Counted from the first letter of the stretch, positions 1 through 9,539 are shown. The stretch: DNA of 55,162 nucleotides from Planctomycetota bacterium (GCA_022711465.1 JAKLEZ010000032.1:1-55162); one strand, 5' to 3'. Translations and numbers: made by a program. Notes: a model not told the origin generated them from the letters alone.

Positions 1-320
1 CTCACCACAGCCATCGAGCCGGCGATCACCGAGAATGCCGCTGCCCCGAAGGGCACAGACTTCAAGGTTCTCACAGTATGTCCTCCACTCACGTCGGGAT
101 GCGACGCACAGTATGCCTGATGACACAGGTCGTCAAGCCGCGATGGGCACGGCCGGCCTGACGATGCCCCGACCTCAGCAGGCCACAAGACTGGGACCAG
201 CCCCGGACGCCAACAGCCTCCCCGGACGGCCCCGGTACGCATAGCCGGACGACCGGCGGACCAGACAACCACGCGGCCAGCACCCGCGGAGAGACAGTAA
301 CCGAATCTACGGTTTTACCA
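1..320. other. Left-edge region without a recognised gene
   Basis: No gene is recognised here. Frame 1 is open from base 1 to a stop at 118-120, so the last 39 codons of a plus-strand gene entering from outside could lie at the edge, but the peptide matches no family I know. The rest, up to the promoter at 322, shows no gene with a ribosome binding site. Short open frames on both strands here look like chance frames in GC-rich DNA. Confidence 0.3.
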
Positions 321-321
321 G

Positions 322-350
322 TTGACAATCTACTGTTTATGTAGTAGATT
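322..350 (+). promoter_or_regulatory. sigma70-type promoter with embedded BlaI-type palindromic operator
   Basis: The -35 box TTGACA is at 322-327 and the -10 box TAGATT at 345-350, with the ideal 17-base spacer. A perfect inverted repeat, AATCTACT (327-334) and AGTAGATT (343-350) around 8 bases, fills the spacer and covers the -10 box. It contains TACT/AGTA half-sites like those bound by BlaI/MecI repressors. A repressor bound here would occlude RNA polymerase, so the downstream repressor and M56 peptidase genes are probably autoregulated. The boxes and palindrome are seen directly; the bound protein is inferred from the adjacent gene. Confidence 0.8.
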
Positions 351-385
351 AGGGGTGGGGAGCAGACTCCCGGAAGGAGAACCCT

Positions 386-784
386 ATGCCGCGACCCCGT
401 TCCGAACACCCCACGCCCGGCGAACTCGAGGTGCTTCAGCTTCTCTGGCAGCGCGGTCCGGCTACCGTGCGCCAGGTGGTGGACGAACTGAATCGCCTTC
501 GTCCGAGAGCCTATACCTCAGTGATGAGCCTTCTCAACGTCATGGTGGACAAGAGATTACTACGGCGAAAGCCGCACGGACGGGCCTTCCTGTACTCACC
601 CCGGGTGGGTGAACAAGCGACACTCCAGGAGATGGTCGGCGACTTGGTCAAGCGGGCTTTCGGCGGCTCGGCCGAGCTGCTCGTCGCCCATGCCCTCGAG
701 CAGACCGACCCTTCGGCCAAAGAGCTAGATCAGATGCGCCGCATGATCGACGAGTTCCGTTCCCGCAAGGAGGACCGAGCATGA
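386..784 (+). CDS. BlaI/MecI/CopY-family transcriptional repressor
   Basis: A 132-residue winged-helix repressor, the usual length for the family. The N-terminal part (about residues 8-75) reads as the BlaI DNA-binding domain: TPGELEVLQLLW, then the recognition-helix region around AYTSVMSLLNVMVDKRLL. The C-terminal third would form the dimerisation helices. GGAAGGAG at 372-379 sits properly ahead of the ATG. In BlaI/BlaR systems the repressor is removed by proteolysis after the partner M56 protease senses a signal. Here the next gene encodes that partner and overlaps this one by four bases (ATGA), so the two are translationally coupled. The palindrome in the promoter is the likely operator. 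The inducing signal is unknown; nothing nearby is a beta-lactamase. Confidence 0.93.
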   Translation: MPRPRSEHPTPGELEVLQLLWQRGPATVRQVVDELNRLRPRAYTSVMSLLNVMVDKRLLRRKPHGRAFLYSPRVGEQATLQEMVGDLVKRAFGGSAELLVAHALEQTDPSAKELDQMRRMIDEFRSRKEDRA

Positions 785-3522
785 GCAGTACATTACTCTC
801 CTTTGGATCGCCGAGCGTTCAACTGGGGCTCGTCCTGGCTCACTTCCTCTGGCAGGGGACGGCCATCGCGCTGTTGCTGGCCGTGGCCCTGTGGCTGCTG
901 CGCCGGCGATCGCCCAATGTACGCTACACGGCCTGCGGGCTGGCCATGCTCCTTATGGCGGCAAGCCCCGTCGCGACGGTCTGTTACGTGCGTACCCACC
1001 CGCTGCCTGCCTCGCTGACGAGCGAGCAACCGCCCCTCGGGCCGGCTCCAGCATTGAACCAAACCGGCGAGTGTTCACCCGTCAACCTCGACACCCGCCA
1101 GACCGTAGCTCCCGCCGCCTCAGACCTTCGGTTCGAGGCAGCAGCCCTGGTTCGAACGTCGCCGGAGTCCGACGCGGCCGCTGTCGGTAGGCACGCTACG
1201 GTCGCCGGTCAAGCCGTTCCGTCGCCCTCGCCAGATGAGCGGATGACGCCCCGCCGTGCGGAGGACCCTCCAGCGGCCTCGACCGATCCCCGCTCTCGAC
1301 TCGTCTGGTATGGGTTCGGTCTGCAGTTGGCGGCCATGGTCTGGACCCTCGGTGTGTGCGCGATGTCAGTTCGATTGTTGGCTGGATGGCTCGGTTTACG
1401 CCGCCTGTATCTGGGGCAGAGCCAGCTGCTTCCCGACGCGATCGACAACGTGGTTTGCAGAATGCGTCAACGTCTGGGGCTCGGCGAGCGCATGGAAGTG
1501 CTGGCCACGCGGGCCTGGCGGGAACCGGTGGCCTTCGGATTGCTGAAGCCGATCGTGCTGCTGCCGCTGTCATTGTTGACTCAGTACCCCGCCGAAGTCC
1601 TCGAGGCGATGATCGCCCACGAACTCGCCCACGTCCGCCGCTACGATCTCTGGGTCAACGTCTTCCAGCGCGTGGTTGAGGCGGTGCTCTTCTACCATCC
1701 CGCAGTCTGGTGGGCCTCCGGTCGTATGCGGCTGGAACGTGAGCTGTGCTGCGACGATCTGGCGATTCGCGTCACCGGTCGCCGTGCCGAGTACGCCAGC
1801 GCTCTCGTCGAACTCTGCCGGACCTGGCAGGGTTCGATGACCCCGGCGCTGGCCGCGGGCATGTTCGGACCACGGTTGACCATGATGACCCGCGTTCGCC
1901 GGGTGCTGCACCTGCCCACAAGCCGAGACGAGTCCAGCCGGAGCGGCTTCCTCCTCGCAGGGCCGCTGAGCGTGGTGCTGGCCGGCACGTTCGTCCTGGC
2001 CGCAAACCTCAGGGCAACGGAACCAGGCAATGCCCCCACCGCGCCTCCCGCCTCGGCCACTCCGCTCGTTGCCGTGAGTGCTACGCCCACGACTTCGGCC
2101 CCCGCCGGAGTAGGCCGGACCGGCCCACGAAATCGCTCCGTGTCAGCCGCCCCCACAACGGTCGCCAAACCAGTCGCAAGCCGACCCGCTCACCTCTCAG
2201 AATTGCACACCTATGAGTTGCTGTGGGAGGGTGCTCCTATGTCCGAGGCGCTCCGCGAATTCCAACAGCAGACCAATATGAGCATGCCCAACCTCGGCCG
2301 GATTCTCGAGGAGCTCGGCGTCCTGGATGAGCCCATCACCTTCCGTAGCTTGCGGCCCCTGTCCTTTGATGAGGCCTTGCTGACAGTGAACCATCTCATC
2401 GAGAACCAGAAGCTGTGGATCGTCCGACAGGATCAGTACCTGGATATCCGCACCCTCGAAGACTGGCAACAACATATCCCAGCACACAACCGGTTCGCCT
2501 CGGAAGCGGCGTTTCACCAGGCCCGACTCCCGCAGTGGGATGTGGCCTCGGTCATGTACAGGTCCAGCTCGGTTTCCCCAGAAGCCCTGACCGCCCTCAC
2601 CGAGCTTGCGGCTGAGGCGGTGCCCGTGAATGCGGCAGTGGCGAAGGTGTACCCGGGAAGCGGTCGCATCCAGGTGGCCGGCATCGTGCAATACGTCGAA
2701 CAGATGCTCGAAGTCCTGAGGCAGGACGAAGGCGAAACCAGGACCAGTGACGTGGCCGTTTCTCCCTCACTCGCCCCTGCCGGCATCTCTCAACCACTGA
2801 ACTCTGCCGGTTCCAGCAGTCAATCCGCTGCCCCGAGGCCTTCCATCCTTGGCGACAAAAGCGGATCCGGGCGCATGGTTGAAGAAGCCGCCCCCGAAAA
2901 CGCACTCCGGCGCAGGGAAAATGCGGGTCCACCGCAACCACTGCTCGCGATCCGGAGCCAAGCCGACGGCGTCGTGGCCGAGGTCCTGGTCAAGGACGGC
3001 CAGAAGATCCGCGCAGGCGACCTCGTGGCCCGTCTGGACGACGAGGATATCAAGCTCGAGTTGGCGGCCGCCGAGGTACGGCTCATTGCCGCCGAGCCCC
3101 TGGCGAAAAGCGCCGCAGAGAGGTACTCGCAGGGCCATCAGACGGAAGATGAGGTTCGGAAGGCTGAGGCCGCGCTCAGGATCGCTCAGATCGAGCTGAA
3201 ACGCTGCAAGCTCCGGCTGCAGCGCACCGAGATCAGGAGCCCTTGGGATGGCGAGATCTGCGGCGACCGCTACACCCGCACTCTGGGCGCAACTAGCCTC
3301 CTCGCTCTGGTGGGCACACGCGTCGCCGCCGGTGATCCTGTGGTCGGAATCCTGATGACCCCACCCCGCAGCACCGGAACCGGCCATGCCGCGGACACCC
3401 GGCCGGCCACCACGCCGCCTTCAGGCCGGGAACGAACGCCTGTCTCTCCTATGATGCCCGGCGGTGTCATCGGGCACGGCGCGGAGACGAAGCCGGCCGC
3501 ACGCCTTCCGGAACACAAGTAG
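781..3522 (+). CDS. M56-family (BlaR1-like) membrane metallopeptidase with STN-like and HlyD-like C-terminal modules
   Basis: A 913-residue protein. Hydrophobic segments lie at about residues 12-40, 45-67, 175-200 and 393-415. The M56 zinc motif HELAH is at residues 280-284 on the cytoplasmic side, followed by the ERELCCDDLA segment that supplies a further family-conserved acidic residue. This is the BlaR1 protease core that cleaves the cognate repressor or its control point. Beyond the last membrane segment there is no penicillin-binding sensor. Instead a proline/threonine-rich linker leads to a segment at about 477-562 resembling a secretin/TonB short N-terminal (STN) domain. Then, at about 721-860, comes a barrel-sandwich/coiled-coil unit as in HlyD or RND adaptor proteins (ADGVVAEVLVKDGQKIRAGD, a helical hairpin, then RSPWDGEI). 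The start overlaps the repressor stop. Protease assignment is firm; the sensor modules are read from sequence pattern only. Confidence 0.88.
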   Translation: MSSTLLSFGSPSVQLGLVLAHFLWQGTAIALLLAVALWLLRRRSPNVRYTACGLAMLLMAASPVATVCYVRTHPLPASLTSEQPPLGPAPALNQTGECSPVNLDTRQTVAPAASDLRFEAAALVRTSPESDAAAVGRHATVAGQAVPSPSPDERMTPRRAEDPPAASTDPRSRLVWYGFGLQLAAMVWTLGVCAMSVRLLAGWLGLRRLYLGQSQLLPDAIDNVVCRMRQRLGLGERMEVLATRAWREPVAFGLLKPIVLLPLSLLTQYPAEVLEAMIAHELAHVRRYDLWVNVFQRVVEAVLFYHPAVWWASGRMRLERELCCDDLAIRVTGRRAEYASALVELCRTWQGSMTPALAAGMFGPRLTMMTRVRRVLHLPTSRDESSRSGFLLAGPLSVVLAGTFVLAANLRATEPGNAPTAPPASATPLVAVSATPTTSAPAGVGRTGPRNRSVSAAPTTVAKPVASRPAHLSELHTYELLWEGAPMSEALREFQQQTNMSMPNLGRILEELGVLDEPITFRSLRPLSFDEALLTVNHLIENQKLWIVRQDQYLDIRTLEDWQQHIPAHNRFASEAAFHQARLPQWDVASVMYRSSSVSPEALTALTELAAEAVPVNAAVAKVYPGSGRIQVAGIVQYVEQMLEVLRQDEGETRTSDVAVSPSLAPAGISQPLNSAGSSSQSAAPRPSILGDKSGSGRMVEEAAPENALRRRENAGPPQPLLAIRSQADGVVAEVLVKDGQKIRAGDLVARLDDEDIKLELAAAEVRLIAAEPLAKSAAERYSQGHQTEDEVRKAEAALRIAQIELKRCKLRLQRTEIRSPWDGEICGDRYTRTLGATSLLALVGTRVAAGDPVVGILMTPPRSTGTGHAADTRPATTPPSGRERTPVSPMMPGGVIGHGAETKPAARLPEHK

Positions 3523-3704
3523 GTCGAATACTGATGAAAGCCCTGTGCCACTGCCGGGGCCTGAAAGGCCAAGCCGATGCGGCAGACTCCACCGCCGCTC
3601 GCGGGCGCTCGGCTCAGCACACCCAAGCTGCCGAACCACCGGGAGCAAGATGAACCGCTCGCCCTGCGAGATCAAAGATCGCTCGGCCGAGTACCTTCGC
3701 CGAG

Positions 3705-6281
3705 TCACTTCTTCGGCACCACAATGCCGACGTCAATGTACTGCCCGCCTCCAGTCTGGCGGCAGTGGACGGCCAGTGTGTTCTTGCCCGCCTTGAGAAC
3801 CTTCGCCGCCGGGCCGGTCAACTCGATCTCCTCGTACGAAACCGTGTAGCCGCGAAGCCTGGCGGCCAGGATGCCATTGACGTAGATCTCGGCGTCCTCG
3901 TCGTGATGGACGCGCAGGTGCGGGGCGGTCAGCTGGCCTTCAGCCACATCGACCGTTCGCCGCAGCCAGATGTCCTTCGAGTTCCATTCCGTTCCGATGA
4001 CCGCACCGGGCGTCTGCTTGGTGCCAAAGCCCGCGTTACCCTTCTTCCAGGCGGAATCGTCGAAATCGGGCCTGAACCACCCGTCCGCCGGCTTCGTGGT
4101 GGTATACCGCCACTCGGCAGCCTCCTTCTCGGCAGTCGGCACGACGGCCTGGAAGGTCGGCGGGGCGGGCAGCGGCGCCCAATCACCCTTCACCGTCGCC
4201 GCCTTGCCCGCCCACTTCCTCCACGTCCCCGGATCGTCCAGCAGCTTGATGAACACGCCGCCAACCACCGAGCGAGCCTGGAACCCGACGCGCTTCGCGT
4301 CGGTCGTCTGGTACCAGTCGGTCATGGGTATTCGATTGGGCGTCGCTTGCAGGAAGGCGTGGACCGGCTTGACCAGGGCCTCGAAGTCCTCGCTCGAACC
4401 GGTCAGCGTGGCCGTCCAGATCGTCCAGTCAAGCTTGGTGTACGCCTTGCGGTTGTCGAGCGGCAGGCCGTACTTGTTCCGGATCTTGATGTAGTAGGCC
4501 ATCTCCTTCCTGAGAATCGACTCGGGAAACAGGTCGAGCCCGAGAAGGCGATCCCAGACCAGGTTGTACTTCTGACTCCACGTTCCGGGCTTGTCGAACG
4601 CCAGGCGATAGTGATCGCCGTCACGGGCCATCTCCTCCCACTTGGTCGCAAACTCCTTGGCGATCCTCCTGTACTCGGCGGCCTCGTCCTTCTTGCCGGC
4701 CATGTCGCAGAGCATCGCGTATGAGCCCAGGGCTAGAATGGCCTTGGCCGATAGGTTCACGTTGTGGGCCAGGTGCCCGGCAAAGTCGTCGGTGCAGAGC
4801 TGATTCTCGGGATCCAGTCCCTTGCTCTTGAGATACTCCGCCCACTTGGTCATCAGCGGCCAATATCGGACCGCGAAATCGGGCTTGCCCTCGACCTTGG
4901 CAATCGCACCCATGAGCAAAAGCATGTTGCCAGATTCCTCAACCGGCATCTGGTTCTCCTCACCGGTCTCACCGCCGCCGTAGACCTGCCCGTTGGCTAT
5001 CGGGTAGGTGCCCAGATCGTGCGGGGCAAAAGGGAAGGGCCATCGCGGGCTGGCGGAATAGTCGAGGACCGGCACCAGCGAAGCCTTGGCCAGCACCGGG
5101 CTGAGCAGCAGTAACTGCGGAAGCATCGGATAAATCACGTCTACCGTGGCGACGCATCCGTTGCTGAAATTCTCCTTCGGAAACAGCAGTGGCATGCCTC
5201 GGGCATCGGCAGCGATCTTGTTGGCGGCGAAGCACTGCCGGTAGGCCAGGCAGCCGATATCGGCATATTCCTTGCCGCCGGCCTTGGCCAGGTCTGCAAC
5301 CAGTTCCGCGTCGAACGCCTCGCACCGCTTGGTGAGTGAGGCAAACTCCTTGGCCGCCGCCGTGAGAAGATCGGCCGCTTCGGCTCCGTGACGCCGCCAG
5401 TAGGAGCGGAGCTTCGTCTTGAAGTACGTGATCCCGAAGATATCATCGTAAGCCAGCATGACCGTCTGGGCCCTGGGTTCATCACCAACCTCGCCCAGGT
5501 TGAGCGCAAACGTCAGCGCAGGCCACCCATCCTTGACCGCGCGGGGCATGCTGAACCCCTCCTCGGCGGCCAAGGCCCGGCCCGCGGCAAACGTCTTGCG
5601 GGTCTGTTCCGCGGGAAGAACCGCACACGAGACACCCTTCTCGCTCTGCGTCGCCGCGTACAGATAGCCCCAGTCGATCCGCAAATCGTCACCCCTCTTC
5701 GCGAGGATAGGCTGGTCCTGGCTTCCGATCCGCAGCACGGCAAGCCCCGCAATTGTCGGCTTCGACCACACAACCTCCTGGTCGGGAATGTTGACGACCA
5801 GTTCAGCGGTAGCGTCAAAGTAGACCGCAGCCTCGTGCTCCTTCCCGTCGACCGAACGCATCTGCCAGGTCAGGTAGGTGAGCGGACGGGCCAACACTTC
5901 GAAATCGTCCGGCAGCAGGGGGGTCATGAAAGTCAGGGTCACCGACACCTGATCGTTCTTGAATGCATAGATCGTCCGCGTCGGGAGCACCTGAAGCCCG
6001 ACCTGCGGCATGGCCGGCACATCCTTGGGCTCAGGCCCCATCAGCCGGTAGGGCTTGCCGTCCACCAAAACCATGCTGCTCATGCCATGCGGCTTGCCCG
6101 TCCAGTGAACCGGCCAGGCGTCGGTCAACCGGTCGGCAGGTGACCAGATGCTGAAGTAGGGATCAACCGAAACCAGGGGTACCGAAGGGGGACGCAGATC
6201 AGCGGCCGGCCCAGGTGCGGCCAACAAGAACAGCACGGTCATGACACAACTCAACGTCATTCGGTTTATGCCGACGCTCAT
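3705..6281 (-). CDS. Secreted glutaminase-like protein (DUF4964/DUF5127/DUF4965/DUF1793 architecture)
   Basis: About 858 residues with an N-terminal signal peptide ending near PGPAAD. The first ~300 residues, with VDPYFSIW and the WTG-K-P segment, match the N-terminal domains of GtaA-type glutaminases. The middle (about 300-700) is an alpha/alpha toroid-like catalytic region containing YRQCFAANK and WTATLTGS, as in the DUF4965/DUF1793 family. The last ~150 residues form a jelly-roll, carbohydrate-binding-like tail (HHDEDAEIYVNG). In characterised relatives the enzyme hydrolyses glutamine to glutamate outside the cytoplasm; some relatives in planctomycetes and Bacteroidetes may act on sugars instead. 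An ATG six bases upstream (6287) sits too close to AGGAG, so the ATG at 6281, with seven bases of spacing, is preferred. It is transcribed alone and converges with the M56 gene. Confidence 0.82.
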   Translation of the reverse strand: MSVGINRMTLSCVMTVLFLLAAPGPAADLRPPSVPLVSVDPYFSIWSPADRLTDAWPVHWTGKPHGMSSMVLVDGKPYRLMGPEPKDVPAMPQVGLQVLPTRTIYAFKNDQVSVTLTFMTPLLPDDFEVLARPLTYLTWQMRSVDGKEHEAAVYFDATAELVVNIPDQEVVWSKPTIAGLAVLRIGSQDQPILAKRGDDLRIDWGYLYAATQSEKGVSCAVLPAEQTRKTFAAGRALAAEEGFSMPRAVKDGWPALTFALNLGEVGDEPRAQTVMLAYDDIFGITYFKTKLRSYWRRHGAEAADLLTAAAKEFASLTKRCEAFDAELVADLAKAGGKEYADIGCLAYRQCFAANKIAADARGMPLLFPKENFSNGCVATVDVIYPMLPQLLLLSPVLAKASLVPVLDYSASPRWPFPFAPHDLGTYPIANGQVYGGGETGEENQMPVEESGNMLLLMGAIAKVEGKPDFAVRYWPLMTKWAEYLKSKGLDPENQLCTDDFAGHLAHNVNLSAKAILALGSYAMLCDMAGKKDEAAEYRRIAKEFATKWEEMARDGDHYRLAFDKPGTWSQKYNLVWDRLLGLDLFPESILRKEMAYYIKIRNKYGLPLDNRKAYTKLDWTIWTATLTGSSEDFEALVKPVHAFLQATPNRIPMTDWYQTTDAKRVGFQARSVVGGVFIKLLDDPGTWRKWAGKAATVKGDWAPLPAPPTFQAVVPTAEKEAAEWRYTTTKPADGWFRPDFDDSAWKKGNAGFGTKQTPGAVIGTEWNSKDIWLRRTVDVAEGQLTAPHLRVHHDEDAEIYVNGILAARLRGYTVSYEEIELTGPAAKVLKAGKNTLAVHCRQTGGGQYIDVGIVVPKK

Positions 6282-6403
6282 TCTCATTCTCCTATACAGC
6301 GGAAGCCCGTTTTGTAGCCTCGACCGCGTGGGGATTCAAGGCCAGATCGGTCAGGACAGCAGGCGAAGCCCCCGGCAGGGGTGCCGGTGAGCCGGACTCC
6401 CCG

Positions 6404-7363
6404 TCAAGTCCCGGTCCTCGCCGGCCGGACCGGTCGGCAGCGAACATGGTTGAAACAGGCCGCCATCACAATCACACCAGCGACAACGGCCACAATGTTC
6501 GCTCCCCGACCGACAATCTCGACATCGCCCACGGTCATCCAGAACGAGAATGCGTTGATCACCGTGTGACAAACCATCGCCGGAACAATGCTGGACGCTC
6601 GCTCGGTCAGGAGGCCGAGAAACAACCCCATGGCAAAAGCAAACGCGCCTTGGGTCAGGTCCATGTGGTAGAAGGCAAACAGGAGCGATGTCAGCAACAC
6701 CGCCCACGCAGAGTGCCATCGCGCTGCAAATCGCGTCTGAACATAGCCGCGGAAGAACAACTCCTCCGCAATCCCCGGGGCCACGCATATCGTGAGAAAT
6801 CCGGCCACCAGTCCGGCCCCCACGAGCTGTTCGATCGCTCGGCTCAGCGTCTCCAGAATCGACTTCTCCGGTGCGAGACCCAGGTTCATGGCCGCAGTGA
6901 ACGCAACGCTCAGTCCCAGCATTCCCACCAGGGCGGCTGCCCAGGTGAAGGAGGAAATCCGGGGCGCCTTCAACCGCAGCCGCTCCCGACACGGTACAGG
7001 TGACAACCACCCTCCCGAGAGCGCGGCCAGCGCAATCAGAACCATCGTGGCCGCCATCGTGCTCAGCAAGCCAGCGGCCGTACCCAGCGTCCGCATGATG
7101 GCCCCCGCCCCATCCCTGCTGAACCCCTCCGGGCCGTTCTCCACCACTGCAAGTACGAGGAGAACAAAACCACTACATACTACCACGCTGATCAGCGTCA
7201 CCACGCACAGCAGGAAAACCGTCCACACCCGCGGCCGCCGAAAAGCCCCCGGCACGCTGATCGGCAGGGCGCAAGGAACACAAGGCCCTCCCTCGAGCGG
7301 AAAGACCTCGGCCGCATCGTCCACAGACTTGTGCTCCGCACCATCCGAAACAGGGTCGCTCAC
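6404..7363 (-). CDS. CPBP-family intramembrane metallo-/glutamic protease
   Basis: A 319-residue multispanning protein with the three CPBP (Abi, PF02517) motifs. EELFFRGY places E200, E201 and R205; FAFYH places H233 after F230; and CHTVIN places H266 and N270. These residues form the active site in Rce1-type intramembrane proteases. About eight hydrophobic segments are visible, and an unusual 45-residue soluble N-terminus precedes the first. Translation starts at GTG 7363, with AAGGAGG seven bases upstream. Bacterial relatives act in bacteriocin immunity or membrane-protein processing, but no peptide substrate gene is evident nearby. It stands 122 bases upstream of the glutaminase-like gene on the same strand. 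Confidence 0.88.
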   Translation of the reverse strand: MSDPVSDGAEHKSVDDAAEVFPLEGGPCVPCALPISVPGAFRRPRVWTVFLLCVVTLISVVVCSGFVLLVLAVVENGPEGFSRDGAGAIMRTLGTAAGLLSTMAATMVLIALAALSGGWLSPVPCRERLRLKAPRISSFTWAAALVGMLGLSVAFTAAMNLGLAPEKSILETLSRAIEQLVGAGLVAGFLTICVAPGIAEELFFRGYVQTRFAARWHSAWAVLLTSLLFAFYHMDLTQGAFAFAMGLFLGLLTERASSIVPAMVCHTVINAFSFWMTVGDVEIVGRGANIVAVVAGVIVMAACFNHVRCRPVRPARTGT

Positions 7364-7668
7364 GCTCCGCCCTCCTTGCGGTCTGACAGCGGCAGGCGAA
7401 CGCGATCACAGTACCCCACCAAGACCCAAACCACAATAGCCGCTGCTCGGAAGGCAGTACCTGGCGACATCCTGCGGCCCCGAGAAGGGCCCTCGGCAAC
7501 TCCTGAAACCGCACCCCTCGCACGGCCGACGTGTCCCGCCCGCGCATCCCCCGCGACTTCATCCCTGACCCGACCACCTCACCTCAAGCCGGTCCATCGG
7601 GAAACCGATGCCCTGGCATGGAGCCGTGGCCGGCACCTTCCCAATACGCACCATGGGAGACCCCGACG
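7364..7668. other. Divergent intergenic region
   Basis: About 305 bases between the CPBP protease gene (minus strand) and the subtilase gene (plus strand). It probably holds both promoters, but I see no convincing -35/-10 pair. An open frame extends upstream of the subtilase start, from a GTG at 7531, but has no ribosome binding site and reads as low-complexity proline-rich sequence. Confidence 0.4.
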
Positions 7669-9507
7669 ATGGGCGGTTATCGGACTGGGCTGCGAGCCGC
7701 CAGATGGAGTGCATGCTCCGGGGCGAAACCGCTGAGCAGGGCGGCGCTCCGAACGGTGTCGACGGCTATCCTGGCGCCCCTCCTTATGGCCCAGAGCTGC
7801 GCCCCTGCAGCCCCAAGTGGGACCGACCCGACCGTGGCTCAGGATCAGCTCATCGTCGTCACCAAGCCCGGAACCACCGAATCACAGTTGAATCAACTCG
7901 TCGCGGACTCCGGCGCCGAAGTGCAGGGTCAGTTGGCGGGACTATCAGCCTACCTCCTCCAGTTCGCAGCGGATCGACGTAGCCAGGTCGAGTCGACGCT
8001 CGGCGGCTCACCGCTCGTCGAAGAGGTGGTCAAAAACCACTACCATGGAACCAAAACCCTTCCGGGTGATCCGCTGGTGGGTGAACAGTGGTTCCTCCCC
8101 GCCGTGCGCGCCGCCGGCGCCTGGGAGATCACCACGGGAAATCCGAACATCATCGCCGCTGTCCTGGATAGCGGCGTGCAGACCAGCCATCCCGACTTGG
8201 CCCCGAAGCTGGCCGGAGGCGCAAACACCTACGACGGCAGCGGTTGGGAAGACACCACAGGCCACGGAACCGCCGTGGCAGGAATCATCGGCGCCGCATC
8301 CGACAGCTCCGAGGGAATCAGCTCCCTCGCTTGGCAGAACCCCATCCTGCCCATCAAGGTCACCAACGACAGGGGCCAGACCACCAGCTGGGCACTGGCC
8401 GCTGGCATCAGTCTGGCCGTCCAGCAACACGCCAGAGTCATCAACATCTCCTTCGACACGCTCCAAGACGATCCCATCGTTCTTCGTCAGGCCTGGCAGG
8501 CCCGGCTCGCGGGCGCCCTGGTCGTCATAGCCGCAGGCAACAGCGGTCACACCGTCACCGGCTCCGCATCTTCCGGACAAGATGCCGTCTTCGTCGGAGC
8601 CACCAACAAGCGAGACGAGTTGGCATCCTTCTCCACAACCGGTGGCTTCGTGGACTTGGCGGCGCCGGGGGTCGACATCCTCACCACCAGCCTGGGCAGT
8701 AGCTACGCCACCTTTACCGGCACCTCGTTCTCCGCCCCGGTCGTGTCGGGGATCGCGGCCCTGATCTGGTCGGTTCGGCCCACATTGACGCCTTCCACCG
8801 TTCAGGCCATCTTGGCCGCAACCGCCGTCGATCTCGGCTCCCCCGGCTGGGATGATCACTATGGCGTCGGACGAGTCGATGCCCAGGCCGCCCTCGAACT
8901 TGCCCAGCAAGTCGTCGAACAGAGCGACCTTACGCCGCCGACCGTGCAGATCACATCACCCTCAGCGGCCCTTCGCGTGACCGGCGGAGTCACCGTCGAG
9001 GTCTCCGCAAGCGACACCGGCATGGTCGCCGATCTGTCGCTCCTGGTGGATGATGTGGTCATGGCGGTCGATCTGTCGCCGCCCTACAAGTTCTACCTCG
9101 ATACCTCGGCATACGCCGCCGGCGATCACCGGCTCAAGGCCGTGGCCGCCGACGTGTCCGGCAATACCGCCCAGCACGAGATCAGCCTTGTCTTCACCAC
9201 CAGCGCCGATGTCGTACCCCCAACAGTCACCATCAGCAGCCCGGTCCAAGGGACAACGCTGCGAGGCCTGACCACCATCCTGGCCCGGGCCACGGACGAC
9301 CGCGGCGTCGCAACCGCCGATATCATCGTCGACGATCGCATCATCACCCATCTCACCCTGCCTCCCAGCACTGAATCCACCGTGGCATACAACCTCAGCC
9401 CACCGGCGGCCGGAATGACGCCCGGTACACACCGCATCACCGTTCAGATCCGCGATCTCGCCGGCAACCAGGCCTCGGCCAGCGTAAGCGTGACCGTGAG
9501 CCCGTGA
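7669..9507 (+). CDS. Secreted subtilisin-family (S8) serine protease with two Ig-like C-terminal domains
   Basis: From the ATG at 7669 (GGGAGA at 7655-7660) the protein has 612 residues. A signal segment ends near residue 43 at MAQSCAPA, possibly a weak lipobox. A propeptide-like domain follows (about 55-125). The S8 catalytic triad is D167 (VLDSGV), H199 (GHGTAVAG) and S353 (GTSFSAPV), with the oxyanion asparagine in AAGNSG. After about residue 420, two Ig-like repeats begin with PPTVQITSP and PPTVTISSP, as in Big-type domains of planctomycete exoproteases. It probably degrades extracellular protein or processes surface proteins. A longer start at GTG 7531 is possible but would place 46 uncharacteristic residues before the signal peptide. 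Confidence 0.92.
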   Translation: MGGYRTGLRAARWSACSGAKPLSRAALRTVSTAILAPLLMAQSCAPAAPSGTDPTVAQDQLIVVTKPGTTESQLNQLVADSGAEVQGQLAGLSAYLLQFAADRRSQVESTLGGSPLVEEVVKNHYHGTKTLPGDPLVGEQWFLPAVRAAGAWEITTGNPNIIAAVLDSGVQTSHPDLAPKLAGGANTYDGSGWEDTTGHGTAVAGIIGAASDSSEGISSLAWQNPILPIKVTNDRGQTTSWALAAGISLAVQQHARVINISFDTLQDDPIVLRQAWQARLAGALVVIAAGNSGHTVTGSASSGQDAVFVGATNKRDELASFSTTGGFVDLAAPGVDILTTSLGSSYATFTGTSFSAPVVSGIAALIWSVRPTLTPSTVQAILAATAVDLGSPGWDDHYGVGRVDAQAALELAQQVVEQSDLTPPTVQITSPSAALRVTGGVTVEVSASDTGMVADLSLLVDDVVMAVDLSPPYKFYLDTSAYAAGDHRLKAVAADVSGNTAQHEISLVFTTSADVVPPTVTISSPVQGTTLRGLTTILARATDDRGVATADIIVDDRIITHLTLPPSTESTVAYNLSPPAAGMTPGTHRITVQIRDLAGNQASASVSVTVSP

Positions 9508-9539
9508 GCCATAGGCCCCGCGCCTCCTGTCGTCAGGAG

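Noticed and set aside
386..3522. Beta-lactam resistance system
   Set aside because: The pair is of BlaI/BlaR1 type, but the M56 protein has no penicillin-binding domain and no beta-lactamase or PBP2a gene lies nearby.
3765..4724. Long plus-strand frame (319 codons) opposite the glutaminase-like gene
   Set aside because: No ribosome binding site and no domain; a codon-bias shadow of the minus-strand gene in GC-rich DNA.
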